Below are positions 46,889 through 57,948 of a stretch of DNA of 64,000 bases, piece by piece (the stretch's first letter is position 1; every line of letters begins with the position of its first letter). A program made the translations under genes and the position numbers. The stretch lies in NCBI GenBank assembly GCA_023678885.1, contig CM043012.1:14420036-14484035 (forward strand), in the 5' to 3' direction. The DNA comes from Pogostemon cablin (lineage: Eukaryota; Streptophyta; Magnoliopsida; Lamiales; Lamiaceae). The notes under the pieces were generated by a model. The model had not been told where the DNA came from, ran no database searches, and saw nothing but the letters and a program-made list of their open reading frames with translations.

Positions 46889-47038
46889 TTAGGGGAATAG
46901 CTTCTCGAAAACTGAAAATCTGTGAAAGCAAATCGGAATGCAAGTCCGACAGTAATGAAATAATGCCACTTGCTCACAAAGACGAATACGACTGATGTCT
47001 TCAGCAACTTCGAGGCCTTTTACGAAGGAGAGTTCCAT
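46889..47038 (-). CDS. Possible first exon of the same minus-strand gene
   Basis: ATG at 47038 opens MELSFVKGLEVAEDISRIRL, then CEQ before a possible GTGGCA donor; unspliced, the frame stops at 46889 after 49 residues. The frame is also open upstream of the ATG, and the upstream sequence (47040-47220, minus) is pyrimidine-rich like a plant 5' UTR. It lies about 930 bp from the orphan exons and on the same strand, which suggests one gene, but no connecting exon could be established. Confidence 0.3.
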   Translation of the reverse strand: MELSFVKGLEVAEDISRIRLCEQVALFHYCRTCIPICFHRFSVFEKLFP

Positions 47039-48816
47039 GTTGTCGTCAACGATGTATGAGGATAATAGTTCGTAAATGGCGGAATTCCTTCGTAAATGCC
47101 GAAATTGTAGTTGGGAATGAAGATATTCAGTTTCTGAAGTTTTAATTTTTGAAATTGAAAAAAAAAGAAGGGAAATACGTGCGAAGGGAAGAAGGAGAAA
47201 GGAAAATAAAGTGAGATTCCAGGGAGAGAGAGGAAGTCTATGTGTGTGGGGTGGGGGAGGATGTCGGGGGAGGTGAGTGGGTATATCTGCGGGTGGGGTA
47301 GGAGAAATTGAATTAAGGGTATTAGATAATATTTTTATAAAAGTGTCAGTATTAATTTTTTACTTTAAAATTTGTATAAAAAACAAGTTCTCCCTTTTTC
47401 TAAATTATCTAATTTATAACTAACGGTTTTTTTTTTAATTTTAATTTAAATAAAAATAATTGGGTTAAATTATTTATTATTATTTATTAACTTTTTAATT
47501 AATTTATAAGATGAATAAAAGATATAAAGTATGACTACAGTTTGACCAGTTCCACGTAATATTGGTGGAACCGAATCTTCCATGTCATCAAATTACAAGT
47601 CAAAGCCTATAGATATTTTGGGCTTCACTCTCACCTTCTCCGACAACGCCCGATTTCACTAAGGTGTACCCGATTTGGCGCTCAACTTTTCTCGATTGAT
47701 GCTCAAGAAACAGGTTGGATTCACCGAACCCGCCGTGTATTCGACATTGAGTACAACATTAGCTCCCTCTAGGGCTCGTCGGAAAAGTACGAAAGCTCAA
47801 AAGTGATGGCGTCAAAATTAGGCATTGCTAGAAAATCCCAATCTTATTCAGGCATGCTGCTTTGGAATTGAATCAAATATTAATTGTGTTCTTTTTCGAG
47901 CTATGAATCTGCTGAAAAAACCCCAATCTTATTCTCGATCAAACGGTATGCTCTGAATCTTTCATATCCAATATGACACAACTATTGCCCTTCGTGACCC
48001 AACCTTCTCACTTTTCTTACTCCTCCAGTTCTCCTTCCTCTCCACCTTGTTGGAATTTATCTCAAAATAATATGGGATTATGGCTATGACTTTGAAATGA
48101 CAGATTAGACTAATTAATATTGGGTTCTGACAGCCTTTTCTTGTTTTACTAGAAGAAGGTTCGAATAAAAAATCATACATAGTATATAATTCTTCAATTT
48201 CTATTTTGGGGAAAAATGAGGATGATTTTGTGGTTATCATCCTTCAATTAGCAAAGATTTTTGTGAGTTGTGTGGTACATTTGTTGTATGTGTTCTACAT
48301 AATTTAGCAGTACTACTGTATCTGGTAAGTAATTTTCTTTTTAAGCCTAATTTGGTTGCAAAGAGAGAATTTTGAAAACTTAATCTACCATTGTTGATGA
48401 CTTGACTCCAATTGTGTGGCTAGTGAGTGTGTTAATGATTCACATCTCTATCTCTCTTATGTTGATGGTTTAAACTGTGGTTAGGGGTTGCAAATGATGT
48501 ATCAGCTGAGGCATTTGTTGTGAAGTGTGCATAGATTGAAGCTATGATTAATTTAATGAAATTCATGCAATATTTGGAACTTAAATTTTAAAGGGGTTTT
48601 TTTTTTTGCACTTAGGCAAGGTGTATAGCTTTTTTGGCTGTCTTTCTTTTGTTGTCTTAGTTATAGTATGTTTTGATGGTGCAGAGTAATGTGTGAATTT
48701 GGAGGGATGAAGGTCTTATCAGATTTTTGAAATCACATTCCAGGCTGTTAAAAGTTTATATTATGATTTTGAAGTTGCGTGATGGGTCTCCGTGATGAAA
48801 ATACAATTTTTGTACT
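47039..48816. other. Intergenic, with a possible short plus-strand start exon
   Basis: At 47808 ATG opens MASKLGIARKSQSYSGMLLW and stops. The sequence before it (47600-47800) is balanced in composition like a transcribed leader and could be the 5' end of the glycosylase gene whose exon lies at 49565. Nothing else in this stretch is supported. Confidence 0.3.
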
Positions 48817-49060
48817 CAGTGGCAGATCTATATGGGGTAGCCCCGGACTCAAGCCCAGGGCTGCCGACCAAAAGTCTATTACATTATATGTAAATAAATT
48901 GTATTTTTAAGTTTAGTCAAATCCAAAAATATTTTAAGCCCATCCAATGGAAGCCTAAAAATAAATATATTTTCTCAAATTATATATATTTTATGAGCCC
49001 ATTACAATAAATATTAAAATATAGCCCATTCTCCTTCTAAAAAAGTGATTTGGTGTGTGA

Positions 49061-49134
<74 letters not shown>

Positions 49135-49200
49135 TTTAATTTTTTTTAATTCTTTAATAAGTTTAGCCCACCCCACCACAGATTTCTAGATCAGCCACTG
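48817..49200. mobile_element. hAT-type MITE with 8-bp target duplication
   Basis: The left end CAGTGGCAGATCTATA and right end TCTAGATCAGCCACTG form imperfect terminal inverted repeats. Perfect 8-bp direct repeats TTTGTACT flank it at 48809-48816 and 49201-49208. An 8-bp duplication and CAGTGGC-type ends mark the hAT superfamily. No transposase ORF. It contains the (AT)n run at 49062-49132. Confidence 0.92.
49062..49132. repeat. (TA)n microsatellite inside the hAT MITE
   Basis: About 70 bp of uninterrupted TA repeats. Minus-strand YIYIYI frames here are artefacts. Confidence 0.97.
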
Positions 49201-49564
49201 TTTGTACTTCTTGATTCTAGGAGGTTGTCATGTATTTTCTTTTCTTCAACCATGGATATTTACTATTCCATTTACTAATTAATCACAATATTTGTCAATG
49301 CAGCTCTCAATAAATAGCAGAAGTGTTCCCAAATTTATTTTTGTTTAATTGACTGATTTATCATGGCTTTTTTAGTTATGCAAAATTATAGAAAAAACTA
49401 TTCTTTAGGTACATGAGGTTCTTGGGCTTATATGGTAGTTTATTTATTGCTTGTATTATACACTCACCCCTTAATTTGAATTATCATCTTGGAGTTATTA
49501 TTTTTATCTATTAGTTGTTTGTTCTCATTTCTTGATATATGTTCTTATAAGATTTTTGTACCAG

Positions 49565-49667
49565 ATTCAAAGTGCATCAAGGATGTTATAAGATGTGGAG
49601 GTCTAGCACCAACTAAAGCTTCTTGTATAAAGAATTTGTTGAGTTTCCAGCTTGAGAGAAATGGGAA
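49565..49667 (+). pseudogene. Orphan exon of an HhH-GPD DNA glycosylase
   Basis: This family removes damaged bases through a helix-hairpin-helix fold. After a TTTTTGTACCAG acceptor the exon encodes SKCIKDVIRCGGLAPTKASC, then IKNLLSFQLERNG, matching the segment before the HhH motif in plant HhH-GPD glycosylases (At3g47830 type: SKSIENAIRCGGLAPKKA, from memory). A GTAGTG donor follows at 49668; read through, the frame stops at 49669. The catalytic Lys/Asp region and the rest are not seen nearby, so this is probably a truncated copy. An exon-like piece after TGCAG at 49305 may be an upstream remnant. Confidence 0.65.
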
Positions 49668-49954
49668 GTAGTGAAAAGAGCACAATCAAATTTTTCTTTA
49701 TTTTTAATAATCTGTTACTTAAGATGAGATTATTAGACAACACAAGTAGAACGTTTTGTAAATCTTATTGTTCATTCAGAGCACATGTGCTACCTCCGAA
49801 GAAGGGATGTACAAGGGGCTTGAATGCCTCTCCAACAACATTGCTAATAAGACGTAAAAATAATTAGATATCTATAGAGGGGTTTGACATCTACTTGACA
49901 ATCAGTTGTTTGCACTTGTGGCTTTTGCTTAAAGCAAATCAAGCAGAACACAAC

Positions 49955-50259
49955 TGTAACGACTGTACAAACTAAGGCCCAATGCAAACCAAGGCCCAAG
50001 CCCATTTTTATAGAAGGCCCACTAATGGAAACGCAACCTCAGTGAGTGAAGGGGACAGGGAATCAAGTTAGTTATGTCAGTAAACAATATAAAATAGTGG
50101 AGAGAGGCATCGAATTAGGCATGGAAAATATCAGATAGATTCTCTTCTCTCCCTCCCTTTCCTCTGTATTTCCTCTCATGATTTCTGTATCTTCTTTTCA
50201 TTCAATCAAAGGAGTCTACACTTGCTCGAAGAGTGCTTTTAATTAACAAGATCGTTACA
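49955..50259 (+). repeat. Possible copia-type LTR
   Basis: 305 bp beginning TGTAACGAC and ending ATCGTTACA, giving the inverted ends TGTAACGA/TCGTTACA. TATAAAATAG lies near 50089. Directly after it TAATATCACGACTT resembles a degraded TGGTATCAGAGC primer binding site of copia elements, and the motif recurs at about 50338. No 5-bp target duplication or coding region is seen, so it is at best a remnant. Confidence 0.45.
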
Positions 50260-50439
50260 TAATATCACGACTTTGTGATATTATAATAGCTTGTCTTCTT
50301 GTTAAATAGACATTGATTGTTATATGCTTCGTTATATAATATCACGACTTTTACATTCCAATTTTTTTATTGTTCATTCATTTAATTTTACTGAGGCATA
50401 TTCATGTTTATATTATTTAGTGTCTTAAAAACAAAAGTA

Positions 50440-51920
50440 AACCAATTACTTCTAAAGAGTTATCTATTAATTCCAAAGAGTAATCTAATTAATTTTATAA
50501 AGTGTTTTAACAACTTACAAATTTCATACAATTTTAATTATTTATAATACATGACTTCATTTTTATAAATTAGAATCTCAAATGAAAGAGTGATCTAATT
50601 AATTTTAAAGAGTGATCTAACTAATTTGAAAGAGTGGTCCAATTAATTTCAAAGAGTAATCTAATTATTTTTACAGAATGATATATTAACTCAAAGATTG
50701 CATACAACTTAATTCTTCACTATACATGATTAAATCTTTAGAAAATTAGAGTATCAAATCAAAGATTAATTCAATTCTTTATAAAGAGTAACCCCAATTA
50801 ATTGGAAAAAAAGTAAACTTATTGATAAAACATAGCATAAACAAATACAATTTAATTCTTCGCTATATATGATTAAATTTTTAGAAAATTAGAGTATCAA
50901 ATAAAAGAGTAACCTAATTTTTTTATAAAGAGTAACGTAATTGATAGAAAAAAGTTACTTTATTGACCAAACAGAACATAAACAAATACTCACTCCGTCC
51001 CAGAAGACCCTTCACACTTCCTCTGTAAATTACAAATGATGTGTGAAGGGTCTTCTGGGGACCATGATTGATCGAAGAACAATCAGGTTTATAAAGAGTA
51101 ACTCAATTGATAGAAAAAAGTAATCTTATTGACCAAACAGAACATTAACAAATACAATTTAATTCTTCACTATACATTATTAAATTTTTAGAAAATTAGA
51201 ATATCAAGTCAAAGAGTAACTCAATTCTTTATAAAGAGTAATTCAATTGATAGAAAAAAGTAACCATATTGACCAAACAGAACATAAACAAATACAATTT
51301 AATTCTTCACTTTACATGATTAAATTTATAAAAAATTAGAGTATCAAATCAAAGAGTAACACAATTTTTTATTAAGAGTAACCACACTTGATAGAAAAAA
51401 TAATCTTATTGACCAAACAAAATATAAACAAATACAATTTAATTTTAAACTATAAATGATTAAATTTTTAGAATATTAGAATATCAAGTCAAAAAATAAC
51501 CCAATTCTTTGTAAAGAGTAACTCAATTAATAGAAAAAGTAAATTTATTGATCAAACAGAACATAAACAAATAGGAGTACAATTTAATTCTTCACTATAC
51601 ATGATTAAATTTTTAGAAAATTAGAGTATCAAATTAAAGAGTAATCCAATTCTTTATAAAGAGTAATCCAATTGATAGAAAAAAAAACCTTATTAACCAA
51701 ACATAACATAAACAAATCAACATAAAGGTAAATTCAAAAACGTGTTCAATGTAACGTAATTAATTATATAGAGTAATCCAATTAATTAAAAATAGTAGCC
51801 TAGAAGATGATGGTCAAACAGAATAATACATTACTTCATTTTAAAAAATTAGAGTCTCAAATCAAAGAGTGATCAAATCAACTCAAAAGAGTAATCTAAT
51901 TCATTCAAAAGAATAATCCA
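50440..51920 (+). repeat. About 140-bp tandem array
   Basis: Recurring landmarks AACAAATACAATTTAATTCT and AAAGAGTAACTCAATT repeat at about 140-bp spacing (near 50841, 50981, 51148, 51288, 51428, 51567, 51707). The core 50760-51720 has about seven units; flanks are degenerate. Each unit contains two AAAGAGTAAYY sub-blocks. The 50981 to 51148 interval is longer because it holds the hairpin at 50992-51060. No coding potential. Confidence 0.85.
50992..51060. mobile_element. Short hairpin, possible mini-Stowaway, within the array
   Basis: CCCAGAAGACCCTTCACAC at 50999-51017 pairs perfectly with its reverse complement at 51041-51059 around a 23-base loop. CTCACTCCGTCCC just before it resembles a Stowaway end, but the matching right end is missing. 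It is joined to about 28 further non-array bases (51061-51088). Confidence 0.65.
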
Positions 51921-52139
51921 ATTAAATGATAAAACACACATAATCTAGGAATCATTGAACTACTACATAGTTTCAAATCAAAGAACAAAAACATGAATCA
52001 GATCATTGTTTGTCTATCCAAGATATTTAATTTCTACACATGTTTACATTACTAAAACAGTTTTCGACATCTCAAATCTCACTTCAACTGAAATCTCAAT
52101 AAACCATATAAGGCTGTTAATAGTAAATCGGATGTCTAG

Positions 52140-52683
52140 CTAGAGTACATGAACGCCACTTAGATCTAAGTATGTTCTTGGAGAGAAGTTGTTAGTTGCC
52201 AATTATAGCTCTTTAAATGTGAAGCATTTCAAGTTTTCAAGTCTTAGAAGGTTCTCTTCTTGAATATCTCCAGCACGGAAAAGGCATGACGTAGTTAAAA
52301 AAAGACAAACACAATGATTGACATGTAATAAACATGGAGTTCTATGATCACTCACCTGTGATGTTTAGAATGCATTGCTTCCTCTTCTTGTGTGTTCTAT
52401 GGAAGATAAAACCAAATGGCAAGATGCCAAGATTAGAAGAGACCGATGCAAGACTCACTCCAAGTGCAATGACTAAGTTCTTGGTCTTGGAATGTCCTGA
52501 ATCAACGCCACACACATAAAGAAAAACGAGCTAATCAATCCAAGCTTACATGATCTTTTTTAACTCAATTTAATGAAAGCATCATCAAATTACCAGATCA
52601 TGTATATATCTATGGAGAATGAAAGCAGATTAGCCAGGATCCATTTGGAATATTTTTCACTAGAGTGGCCCCACTGATGAGAG
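52140..52683 (-). pseudogene. LRR receptor-like kinase (NIK/SERK type) pseudogene fragment
   Basis: Proteins of this kind sit in the plasma membrane and signal through a cytoplasmic kinase. On the minus strand: 52683-52612 reads SGATLVKNIPNGSWLIC, like the linker after the LRRs. Exon 52496-52356 (TTGATTCAG acceptor, GTGAGT donor) encodes the membrane span NLVIALGVSLASVSSNLGIL and basic stop HRTHKKRKQ. Exon from 52267 encodes DIQEENLLRLENLKCFTFKE and, after an in-frame TAA, LATNNFSP, the juxtamembrane segment before the kinase. The last two exons join in phase (G|AT). The kinase domain is absent, and the LTR at 52873 lies beside the upstream end. Confidence 0.75.
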
Positions 52684-52872
52684 TATTACACAAAATACTG
52701 AAGGAAACACCAGTTTAATTAACACAAATTAATATAACAAAAAATTAATTGTAGAGCAAAACAAATGAATGCCTACAAATAAAAACATACAGTTCTGGTA
52801 TATATTGCTCAGCAAGAAGAGACAAATCAATATTCCACATTGTCTACTCAAACCACCTAAAATAATGTCCGC

Positions 52873-54428
52873 TGATGAGAGTGATAATTCACGTGTTTTG
52901 AGCTCTGATTTGTGTGGAAATTGAGTACGATTTAGACGATTACTAAGGCAAATTGGTATGTTTATGGTAAATCCATGAATCAGAGGCTACTGAGGCTATT
53001 TGAGCATATTTATGTAGAAAAATAAGTCAGAAGTGCTCAGAATAGGGAAACACGAAGTCCGAGACACCGCTCGACCTCAGGAGGTGCCGCTCGACCAGGA
53101 CCATTTGGTCGAGCGAGGGCAGATTTGGTCGAGCGAGGGCAGATTTGGTCAAGCGAGGGTCTATACAGAGTTTCAGCGTACAGGGATGTCGCTCGACCAG
53201 GATAAGATCTGCTCGACCTCGCAAGTTTGGTCGAGCGGGGACACGCGTGCCTATTTTTAGTAATTTCGACCCTCATGTGCGTGAAGTGACGTATTTTCCA
53301 AGAAAAGGCCCAGTAAAGGTCCATGAGAAGAGTTTAACAAGTATAAAAAGGATGTTGATCATGTCAAAAAGGGAGTTAGATTTCACATCCAAATCCTAAC
53401 TCCATCATACGGAGCTGTAGAGAGAGATTCGTACATCGAATCAAGTGAGAACCAAGTTAAGATTCAAGACAGAGCGAGAAGCGACGACGCCCACATCTGG
53501 GATTTACTTCACAACTTAATCTTTCTAATAATTTTCAAGACTATGAGTAAGATTTATCCAAACACTATGAACTTTCTTCCAAACGTCATGGGCTAGAACC
53601 GCTTTGGTAGTTCTAGGGTTATGAAGGTTTTTATCTAGTTAATTAAACTTCCGTATGTATACTCTGTACAACACTATTTGTGGATTTATTTTATATAAGA
53701 CTATGCATTTTTAATTCATACTCAGAGTTGTTTTGTGCATCTGTTATGTAGAGTCAAAATACATATCTAAGTTTATTAATTGAGTGCATTCACTGCTGAC
53801 CAGAATTTCATGTTATAATTCTAAGTGAGGGGACTCCGAAATTTCATTAGAACTATCTTATATTAATACTTAATAATTGAATTAAATTCGGGTTAGTAAG
53901 TAGGATAAAGAGGATAATTATATAGTACCTATAAAGGGAGATCATATCGGGTTAGAGTATTTAATGCACGGGAAATAATTGATACTGATAGTACCTAGAA
54001 AGAGGGCGTAATTATATCTCTTGCTCCAAGGAAATTCACACGTGTTACACGCTAATCTGCTTGTGTCTATAGAGTAGATTCGCATGGCATAGTGATGTGT
54101 CCGTAGTCCACAAGGTAGAGTCGGACATTGACATACAAAAGGGAGATTGATTAGTGAAACTGGATGGCCCGAATAGCTACCTATCTTCTCATTTGAGCAA
54201 CTCTCGTTTATCTCTACTGTCTCTCTTTTATTTGCTATTTTATTATATGTTCATTAGTTTAACCAATTTTCACTACAATTACCAATAATAGATTCTTTAG
54301 ATTAGATAATAATAAATTGATTACAAACCGTCATTTGGGTTTGATATTTTAACTTGGTCGCTTATCTAAACTACGATAGATATCCTTCATACTTGGGGAT
54401 TAAATACGTGTTGAGTAAAAGCCCATCA
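52873..54428 (+). repeat. Athila-type LTR 1 (family D)
   Basis: Begins TGATGAGAGTGATAATTCAC and ends CCCATCA, followed six bases later by the primer binding site. A TATA box (TATAAAAA) lies near 53342. It aligns over its length with LTR 2 (57949-59497) with scattered substitutions and small indels. It carries the GCTCGACC/GGTCGAGC array at 53065-53245, with two more copies of the TTTGGTCGAGCGAGGGCAGA unit than LTR 2. Confidence 0.9.
53065..53245. repeat. GCTCGACC/GGTCGAGC inverted-motif array in LTR 1
   Basis: Five GCTCGACC-type and four GGTCGAGC-type sites (one GGTCAAGC) in two blocks around a spacer with GTACAGGGATGTC. It lies about 100 bp upstream of the TATA box. LTR 2 has a shorter, partly mutated version at 58141-58285. 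Confidence 0.8.
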
Positions 54429-54434
54429 AGTTTC

Positions 54435-54452
54435 TGGCGCCGTTGCCGGGGA
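54435..54452 (+). other. Primer binding site of the Athila-type element
   Basis: TGGCGCCGTTGCCGGGGA, a perfect match to the PBS usual in Athila-lineage elements. The second copy, at 59504-59521 after LTR 2, is mutated (TAGCGCC and CCGCGG). Confidence 0.9.
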
Positions 54453-54544
54453 CGGTTGGCCTTATCAATTTTATTGTTATTTATTTTTATTTGAAACTAT
54501 TATATTCTTGTTAAAATTTTCTAATACTTATTTTTCTTAGGTGT

Positions 54545-55306
54545 ATGCTCGCTAGATCAAAGGTAGGAGATTTAGAAACTTATAATCCAGAGATTGGAGC
54601 ATCGTCGAGGAAGAAAAAGAAGAAGAAGAATAAGAACAAAAATGTGGAACCAACTGAAGCTCTTAATCTAGGAGTTGAAGTTGCAGTGCTGAACCCGGAA
54701 GCGATTGAAGCTGCAACCAGAGATAACTCGGAAGCAGAAGCAGTCAACATAGCAGTGAATCCGGATAATGTTGTCATCCGTGAAGTCTTTAAGAACAGCG
54801 GAGGAGATAATGTGGGGCTGTTAGGAGCAAGAGGGGCATATGCGGATTTTGATCTTCACCCTGCTCTCATCAGCATAATAGAAAGAAACTCCTTCTCTGG
54901 GGGCATCTTTCGTGGATCCTCAACAACATCTTAAAAAGTTCCTTGGTTATGCAAGCACACAAAAAAATGCAGGAACTCATAAAGATGCAACAGTGATCTT
55001 ACTGTTTAAATTCTCACTTACTGAAAAGGCGAGAGATTGGTACGATACTCTTAGTGTTGCTGAATGCACTACTTGGGAGCAATTGAAATTGAAGTTCTTG
55101 GAGCGATACATGTCACCTTCAAAGGTGTTTAAGATGAAACATGAAATCAATCAATATGCTATCAGTGGTAATGAGAAATTTCATGAAGCATGAGATATAT
55201 TCAAGGACATGCTTAGAAGGTGTCCGCAGCATGGCTTGTCAAAAGATCAGTATATCAGTATATTCTGCAATGGATTGGACTGTGATTCTTGAGTGTTACT
55301 TGATGC
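54545..55306 (+). pseudogene. gag: gag of the deleted Athila-type unit (N-terminal part)
   Basis: ATG 54545 follows TTTTTCTTAGGTGT, which resembles a splice acceptor; the second unit has the same arrangement. The protein starts MLARSKVGDLETYNPEIGAS with a lysine run, then an Ala/Glu-rich linker. After a frameshift near 54920 the conserved gag core follows (LFKFSLTEKARDWYDTLSVA, WEQLKLKFLERY). A stop at 55192 and another at 55290 break it. At about 55307 the gag sequence stops matching the second unit and joins Athila ORF sequence directly. Confidence 0.8.
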
Positions 55307-56520
55307 TTCATGGATTTGAACAGGGAGACGTACTTCCACATTACAGCAGAGATGCTATGTACTTTCGAGGTGATTCAGAAGAATTCTATTCTTCCTACAT
55401 CGGCATGGTTCCGACTTGGAGGTGAGCTGAGATATATATATGCTAGTAAGTTTAATAGGATGTTTGGATATGCCCGGAGGATGCATCTACATATGAGGAC
55501 GATGCTTTGTTACTGGTGAATTCTAGGGATCGATCACTGGTTTGCAAGGGGCTTATGATCCACAGCGGTTGAGGGCTACTATTATTCAGAATCCGATGAT
55601 TGTGTACATGGATAGGATCCTTGGAAACACCATCTTTGCCTGAGCTGAGGGTGTGTGTATTACGAGAGAAGAGTTGTATGTCTTTTGGTGTATGATGAAT
55701 AGAGTCCACTTCAACTTGAGGGGCTTACGTTTTGTAGCAGTTGCATTAGTTCACTACACACACATTTCAGAAGGTGGATATTAGAGGATATATCACACCG
55801 TTGGCCGAGCATTACGATGTGGATTTATTTAGTTATAGGCCGGTGGTTGGTGAGCCGAATTTGATTCTTTCGGTGTGTATAAGGATGAACTTGGCTCGAC
55901 ATGAAGACGGTGTATGGATGTTCATCCGAGGGATGAATCCAATTTCTTTTCAAATGTCCTTTTCTCTCATTGATCTTACTTCGGCTCAGGTCAATGCAAA
56001 CTTATTGATGAATACTCCTCCCCATATCGCGATCTCTACTACTTATTGCAATAAAAGAGATTGGCGAACTTTGGTAGATATGCATCTTCAGGGTGTGTAT
56101 CTCGATCTTGATATGGTATTAGTGGGAGAGCCGAAGTATGAGGAGTACGAGCCACAGTAGCCGCAGCCACCACCTTTTGAGCATCTGATTCCCGAGGTAT
56201 ATATGGAGATGCCTCATGACATTCCGGAGATGGATATTCCTCCGATGCAGCCACTACCACTGCAGCAGCCATGGCAGTATGATTTTTGGAAGGCTCAAGA
56301 TCATTTTTATAAAGAGTAATTCAGGATGATGAATGAGCACTTTGCCACGTTGAATACAAATCAGCAGGAGATGAATCGCCAGCTTGCTTTGGCGAATACA
56401 AACTATGTTGCACTCAATCTGAGGTATGATGCTATGGATCGAAGGTTGGGAGAGATAAATAAGAACTACGAGGCACTTGATAGAAAGGTCGACAGTTTTA
56501 TCAGGGACTTTGATGATTAA
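55307..56520 (+). pseudogene. Athila extra ORF (ATHILA ORF-1/env-like), broken
   Basis: Starts inside the ORF (DLNRETYFHITAEMLCTFEV) and continues over several shifted frames. The best stretch, 55774-56160, reads DIRGYITPLAEHYDVDLFSY and FIRGMNPISFQMS, then a Pro-rich part (56160-56270) and a coiled-coil-like end at 56326-56520 (MNEHFATLNTNQQEMNRQLA). It resembles the plant-specific ATHILA ORF found downstream of pol; its function is not established. Its direct attachment to gag shows that all of pol was deleted. Confidence 0.65.
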
Positions 56521-57948
56521 CGCAACGATAATGATGATGATGCTCCGGAGGAGTAGAGTGCGCCAGGTTTTTCTTTTCTCTGATTCCTCTAATCTGCTTC
56601 TATTTTTCACTTTACTGGTTAGGGTTTGATTGGTGGTTGATTTGGGTTTTATGAGATTTATATGTTAGTGGTATGTACTGTATTGATGATATTGGGAGAT
56701 TGATGGTGTTGATGGATATTGTGCATTTGATGATGATGGATAATTTGATATTGACTCTTTGGTATGCATGTGCGATATACTTGTGATATACTATATTGAT
56801 TCTGTTGAAAAGAAGAATGTATTGTTTGTTATTACTTGTAGTTTATGTGGGAATTGAAATTGATTGCATGCTTTGAAGAGTGCTTAGGGAATCTATTACC
56901 CATGTGAGAATTTGAGCCTTTTTAATCATGCTACACTAAAGCATGATAGTTTATTCTTGAGAAAATCGTTCATGCAATTGTATTCTAGAACTTGGCTTGG
57001 AGTCTTGTTTGAAATTCATGATTGATAGATACTAGGAAATGATCTTAGGCCATTATTGATAATTGACCCACTTAGCCAAAAGTTATCCTACCTTGTAATG
57101 TGTAAATTATTGGAAGCCCTGTTGAGCCTTTAAAAGCTTTTTCTTTGGCAAGCCTGTGATATAAGCCTTTATTACCTTTACTTTAGCTTTGAAATAACTT
57201 ATTTACTAGTAGAGAGTTAAGGTTAATAAATTGCTAAGTGATGAAATTGAAGAAAGAGAGGAAGGAAAGCTGTGCTAATGATAAGAGAGGGTAGATTATG
57301 GTTGAATCTTATTCCGTGGTAGTGCCTGAAACCGGTACCCCGACTGCTTTAGAAGGGTAGTGCCTGAAACCGGTACCCGTGTTCTTTTAAGAAAGATAAT
57401 GTTGATTCCAAGGAAAAGAAGACGATAATGAATTGAAAAGATCATGAGAATGATGGTGGAGCAAAGAAATAAAGCTGTTTGATGAAAATCAAAACTCCAA
57501 GGTGATTCTCTACTAGTGAATTAAGTCACTTTATCTAAATTTCTCTACCTTTACCAAAGAGCCAACGTTTCAACCCATAAGCAAGTCCTTTATGATCTTA
57601 GTAATGAATTAATTATGAATTGATTTTTGAGACCTTTGCCAAGCTTATGGTTATGCAAATGTATGAATTGACTATGAGCGTATATACTATCCTTGAAGTG
57701 TACATCTTTTACACTTGAGTACGAGAGTAAACACTTATCTAGTGAGCTAGATGACTTAGCACTCATAGGAGTATTGTGATTGATTGATGTTCATACATAG
57801 ATGAAAACTATGATGGCTGCATGTTTTGATTTGATGAATTACATATGTTATTGAAGTTGTGCATATATGGGGATCTTGTGAATCACACTCTCTTGCCTTT
57901 GTTTTGATTTTCGTTGCCTCGGGACGAGCACATGTAAGTTTGGGGGTT
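56521..57948 (+). mobile_element. 3' non-coding region of the deleted Athila-type unit
   Basis: No coding region. Two copies of a unit running from GGTAGTGCC to GGTACC lie at 57318-57339 and 57356-57377. The region ends with AAGTTTGGGGGTT at 57936-57948, the polypurine tract immediately before LTR 2. Confidence 0.8.
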
